DNA from: Mesorhizobium sp. J8
GTDB lineage: Bacteria; Pseudomonadota; Alphaproteobacteria; Rhizobiales; Rhizobiaceae
NCBI RefSeq assembly: GCF_016591715.1
Contig: NZ_AP024109.1
Coordinates: 868,001 to 932,000 of the forward strand
Length of the DNA stretch: 64,000 nt
Direction of reading: 5' to 3'
The notes under the pieces: generated by a model
The model's input: only the letters and a program-made list of their open reading frames with translations
What the model was told of the DNA's origin: nothing
The model's database searches: none
Position numbers and translations under genes: made by a program
In this document: positions 61,493-64,000 of the stretch, piece after piece
How the letters are laid out: each line of letters begins with the position of its first letter
Numbering within the stretch: the first letter of the stretch is position 1

Positions 61493-63289
61493 ATGACGAT
61501 CTACAGGGCGCCGATCCAGGACACGCTGTTCGTGCTCAACGATGTGCTGGGTTATCAGCGCTATTCCAATCTTCCAGGTTTCTCGGACGCGACGCCCGAC
61601 GTTCTCGAGGCGATCCTCGCCGAAGGCGCGAAGCTAGCCGAGAACGTCATGCATCCGCTGAACCGTGTCGGCGACATGGAAGGCTGCGTGCGCCATGAAG
61701 ACGGCTCGGTGACCACGCCCAAGGGTTTCAAGGATGCCTTCGACCAGTACCGCGAGGGCGGCTGGATGGGACTTGCGGCGCCGGTGGAGTTCGGTGGCCA
61801 GGGCCTGCCCTACACGGTCCACACCGCGGTTTCGGAATATATGGTCTCCGCCAACATGGCGCTGATGATGTATCCGGGCCTGACGCAAGGCGCGATCGCG
61901 GCGATCGTCACCCACGGCACGGACGAGCAGAAGGCGACTTGGCTTCCCAGGCTGATCGAGGGCGCCTGGACCGGCACCATGAACCTGACCGAGCCGCATT
62001 GCGGCACCGACCTCGGCCTGCTGCGCACCAAGGCCGTTCCCAACGGCGACGGCACTTACAGGATTTCCGGCCAGAAGATCTTCATCTCCGCCGGCGAGCA
62101 CGACATGTCGGACAACATCGTCCATCTGGTGCTGGCCCGCGCCGAGGGCGCGCCGGAAGGCGTGAAAGGCATCTCGCTGTTCATCGTGCCGAAGTTCAAG
62201 CTCGACGCCTCGGGCAACCCCGGTGAGCGCAACACGGTCTCCTGCGGCTCGATCGAGGAGAAGATGGGCATCCATGGCAACTCGACCTGCGTCATGAACT
62301 ATGACGAGGCCGAAGGCACGTTGCTCGGCGAACTGAACGGCGGCCTGAAGGCCATGTTCACGATGATGAACGAGGCTCGCCTCGGCGTAGGCCTGCAAGG
62401 GCTTTCGGTCTCGGAGATCGCCTATCAGAACGCCGTTTCCTACGCCAAGGACCGCCTCCAGGGCCGTTCGCTGTCGGGCGCCAAGGAGCCGGACAAGAAG
62501 GCCGACCCGATCATCGTCCATCCCGATATCCGCCGCTCGCTGATGACCATGAAGGCCTATAACGAGGCAGGCCGCGCGCTGGCGCTGTGGACGGCGATCA
62601 AGTCGGACGTCGCGCATCGCTCCGGCGACGACAAGGATCGCCAGGCGGCCGACGACTACACCGGTCTGATGACGCCGGTGGTCAAGGGCGTGCTCACCGA
62701 CAAGGGCTTCGATCACGCGGTGATGGCCCAGCAGGTGTTCGGCGGCCACGGCTATATCGAAGAGCACGGCATGAGCCAGTTCGTGCGCGATGCCCGCATC
62801 GCCATGATCTACGAAGGCGCCAACGGCATCCAGGCGCTGGACCTCGTCGGCCGCAAGCTGGCCCAGAATGGCGGCCGCGCCGTGCAGGCCTTCTTCAAGG
62901 AGGTCGGCGAGTTCTGCGAGGAAAACCGCACTGATGAGAAGATGGCGCACTTCACCAAGGCGCTGAAGAAAGGCCTCAACGACCTGCAGGCGGCCACCAT
63001 GTGGCTGGTGCAGAACGCCATGGCCAAGCCCGACAATGCAGGTGCCGCCTCGACCGACTACATGCATCTCTTCGGCTTGGTGGCGCTGGGCTATATGTGG
63101 GCGCAGATGGCGAAATCCGCCCAAGCCAAGCTCGCGGAAGGCGCCAACGGCGCCAGCGCGTTTTACGACAACAAGTTGGTGACCGCGCGTTTCTTCATGG
63201 AGCGCATCATGCCGGAAACCGCGACGCGTCTTGTCCGCATTTCCAGTGGCGCGGACACGCTGATGGCGCTGCCGGCGGAAGCGTTCTAG
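61493..63289 (+). CDS. Acyl-CoA dehydrogenase, DmdC/FadE-type (about 600 residues)
   Basis: An FAD enzyme of 598 residues that introduces a 2,3-double bond into an acyl-CoA. The N-terminal and middle domains ([36 protein letters not shown]) are followed by the C-terminal helical domain with the catalytic Glu in [19 protein letters not shown]. The extra C-terminal region makes it like 3-methylmercaptopropionyl-CoA dehydrogenase (DmdC) or long-chain types. GGAGG lies 5 bases before the ATG. A regulator site is upstream and another acyl-CoA dehydrogenase gene follows. Confidence 0.93.
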   Translation: MTIYRAPIQDTLFVLNDVLGYQRYSNLPGFSDATPDVLEAILAEGAKLAENVMHPLNRVGDMEGCVRHEDGSVTTPKGFKDAFDQYREGGWMGLAAPVEFGGQGLPYTVHTAVSEYMVSANMALMMYPGLTQGAIAAIVTHGTDEQKATWLPRLIEGAWTGTMNLTEPHCGTDLGLLRTKAVPNGDGTYRISGQKIFISAGEHDMSDNIVHLVLARAEGAPEGVKGISLFIVPKFKLDASGNPGERNTVSCGSIEEKMGIHGNSTCVMNYDEAEGTLLGELNGGLKAMFTMMNEARLGVGLQGLSVSEIAYQNAVSYAKDRLQGRSLSGAKEPDKKADPIIVHPDIRRSLMTMKAYNEAGRALALWTAIKSDVAHRSGDDKDRQAADDYTGLMTPVVKGVLTDKGFDHAVMAQQVFGGHGYIEEHGMSQFVRDARIAMIYEGANGIQALDLVGRKLAQNGGRAVQAFFKEVGEFCEENRTDEKMAHFTKALKKGLNDLQAATMWLVQNAMAKPDNAGAASTDYMHLFGLVALGYMWAQMAKSAQAKLAEGANGASAFYDNKLVTARFFMERIMPETATRLVRISSGADTLMALPAEAF

Positions 63290-63341
63290 GTTTGGCGGGC
63301 CGGCGGAGCCGGCCCACAATTGTCGGAACGCGGAGGAAATC

Positions 63342-64000
63342 GTGGCGACAAATCCAGCCGAAATTCTGGGCCTGCCGAAGCCCGCTTGGGCGGCGGACGA
63401 GGTTGGCATGCTCTACGATATGGCATCCCGCTTCATGGCCGAAGAGATCGCGCCGCGCTATGATGAGTTCGAGAAGAATGAGATGTTCGACCGCGAGAGC
63501 TGGCTGAAGGCCGGAGCGGCGGGCCTGCTCTGCGCCTCGATGCCGGAGGAATATGGCGGCTCCGGCGGCACCTTCGCGCATGAGAGCGCCATCATCGAGG
63601 CGATCGGCCATGTCGGGGTCGACGGCTTCGGCATCGGCCTGCACAATTCGATCGTCGCCCCCTACATCCTCCATTACGGCTCGGAAGAGCAGAAGCGGAA
63701 ATGGCTGCCGAAGCTCGCGACCGGCGAGCTCATCGGCGCCATCGCCATGACCGAGCCCGGCGCCGGCTCCGACCTGCAGGGCGTCAAGACCCGCGCCGAG
63801 AAGGACGGCAACCATTACAAGATCAGCGGTTCGAAGACCTTCATCACCAACGGCCAGCTCGCCAACCTGATCATCGTCGTCACCAAGACCGATCCGGACA
63901 AGGGCGCAAAGGGCACCTCGCTGATCGTCGTCGAGACCGATGAGGTCGAAGGCTTCGAGCGCGGCCGCAACCTCGACAAGATAGGGCTGAAGTCGAACGA
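63342..64000 (+). CDS. Acyl-CoA dehydrogenase (3' end outside window)
   Basis: The first 219 residues of a second acyl-CoA dehydrogenase. FAD- and substrate-binding segments are visible: PEEYGGSGGTFAHES, IAMTEPGAGSDLQGVKT and KTFITNGQLANLIIV. It starts with GTG (63342), with GGAGG 5 bases before it, 52 bases after the previous gene. Members of this kind are about 385 residues and oxidise short, medium or branched acyl-CoA. It is likely cotranscribed with the larger dehydrogenase. The reading frame continues past base 64000. Confidence 0.93.
   Translation, partial: MATNPAEILGLPKPAWAADEVGMLYDMASRFMAEEIAPRYDEFEKNEMFDRESWLKAGAAGLLCASMPEEYGGSGGTFAHESAIIEAIGHVGVDGFGIGLHNSIVAPYILHYGSEEQKRKWLPKLATGELIGAIAMTEPGAGSDLQGVKTRAEKDGNHYKISGSKTFITNGQLANLIIVVTKTDPDKGAKGTSLIVVETDEVEGFERGRNLDKIGLKSN

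Noticed and set aside
1..64000. CRISPR array, tRNA, rRNA, insertion sequence or prophage
   Set aside because: No regularly spaced repeats, no T-loop-like segments in the gaps, and no transposase, integrase or phage structural proteins were found.

Overview
This window is high-GC chromosomal DNA of an alphaproteobacterium in the order Rhizobiales, most likely Mesorhizobium or a close relative. The evidence is the gene order infB-rbfA-truB-rpsO-pnp, the irr/fabA-fabB-fabI cluster, the mutM-echA-rpsT-dnaA block, the style of DnaA and Irr, and a family of about 103-bp palindromic intergenic repeats. There are no tRNA or rRNA genes, insertion sequences, phage genes or CRISPR arrays that I can recognise. 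Genes fill almost all of the sequence. The genus call rests on remembered family sequences, not on a search.

Layout. 1-7.5 kb: translation and RNA turnover (infB 3' part, rbfA, truB, rpsO, pnp) with a CorA transporter inserted. 7.6-16 kb: an rRNA methyltransferase, a c-di-GMP protein, unsaturated fatty-acid synthesis genes (fabI, fabB, fabA) divergent from the iron regulator irr, an SH3 protein and a 2-hydroxyacid dehydrogenase. 16-24 kb: a two-subunit aconitase X (probable cis-3-hydroxyproline dehydratase), a GNAT enzyme, moeB, then recF, dnaN, dnaA and rpsT, all on the minus strand. 24-28.4 kb: echA, mutM and deoB, plus a periplasmic binding protein. 28.5-40.9 kb: a nearly complete Tad/Cpa type IVc pilus locus (TadE/TadG-like pseudopilins, Flp pilin, CpaA-F, TadB, TadC, TadD). 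41-47.2 kb: leucyl aminopeptidase, a MarR regulator, an NlpC/P60 hydrolase, and the ligase-associated DEXH helicase/PdeM pair. 47.2-56.1 kb: a sulfur-oxidation module with a SoeABC-type cytoplasmic molybdoenzyme, an unannotated 52-residue leader protein, a divergent LysR regulator, an HSP70-like ATPase, a TIGR02186-type membrane protein and a TauE/SafE exporter. 56.3-60.3 kb: a 1356-residue PodJ-like polarity protein. 60.8-64 kb: a LiuR-like MerR regulator and two acyl-CoA dehydrogenases, with matching operator palindromes.

How they work together. The Tad genes form several adjoining units for one surface fibre, and a CtrA-type box and a PodJ-like protein suggest links to the cell cycle and cell poles. 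The Soe genes would oxidise cytoplasmic sulfite while the TSUP protein exports sulfite or a related anion, so the block reads as a sulfite-handling island under a LysR regulator. The MerR regulator probably represses itself and the acyl-CoA dehydrogenases.

The most striking non-coding signal is the repeat family. Six copies occur in the window. Their terminal hairpins keep pairing through compensatory base changes, they lie flush against gene ends and supply several stop codons, and two sit directly before Shine-Dalgarno sequences. The best candidates for something undescribed are this repeat family and the small protein encoded ahead of soeA.
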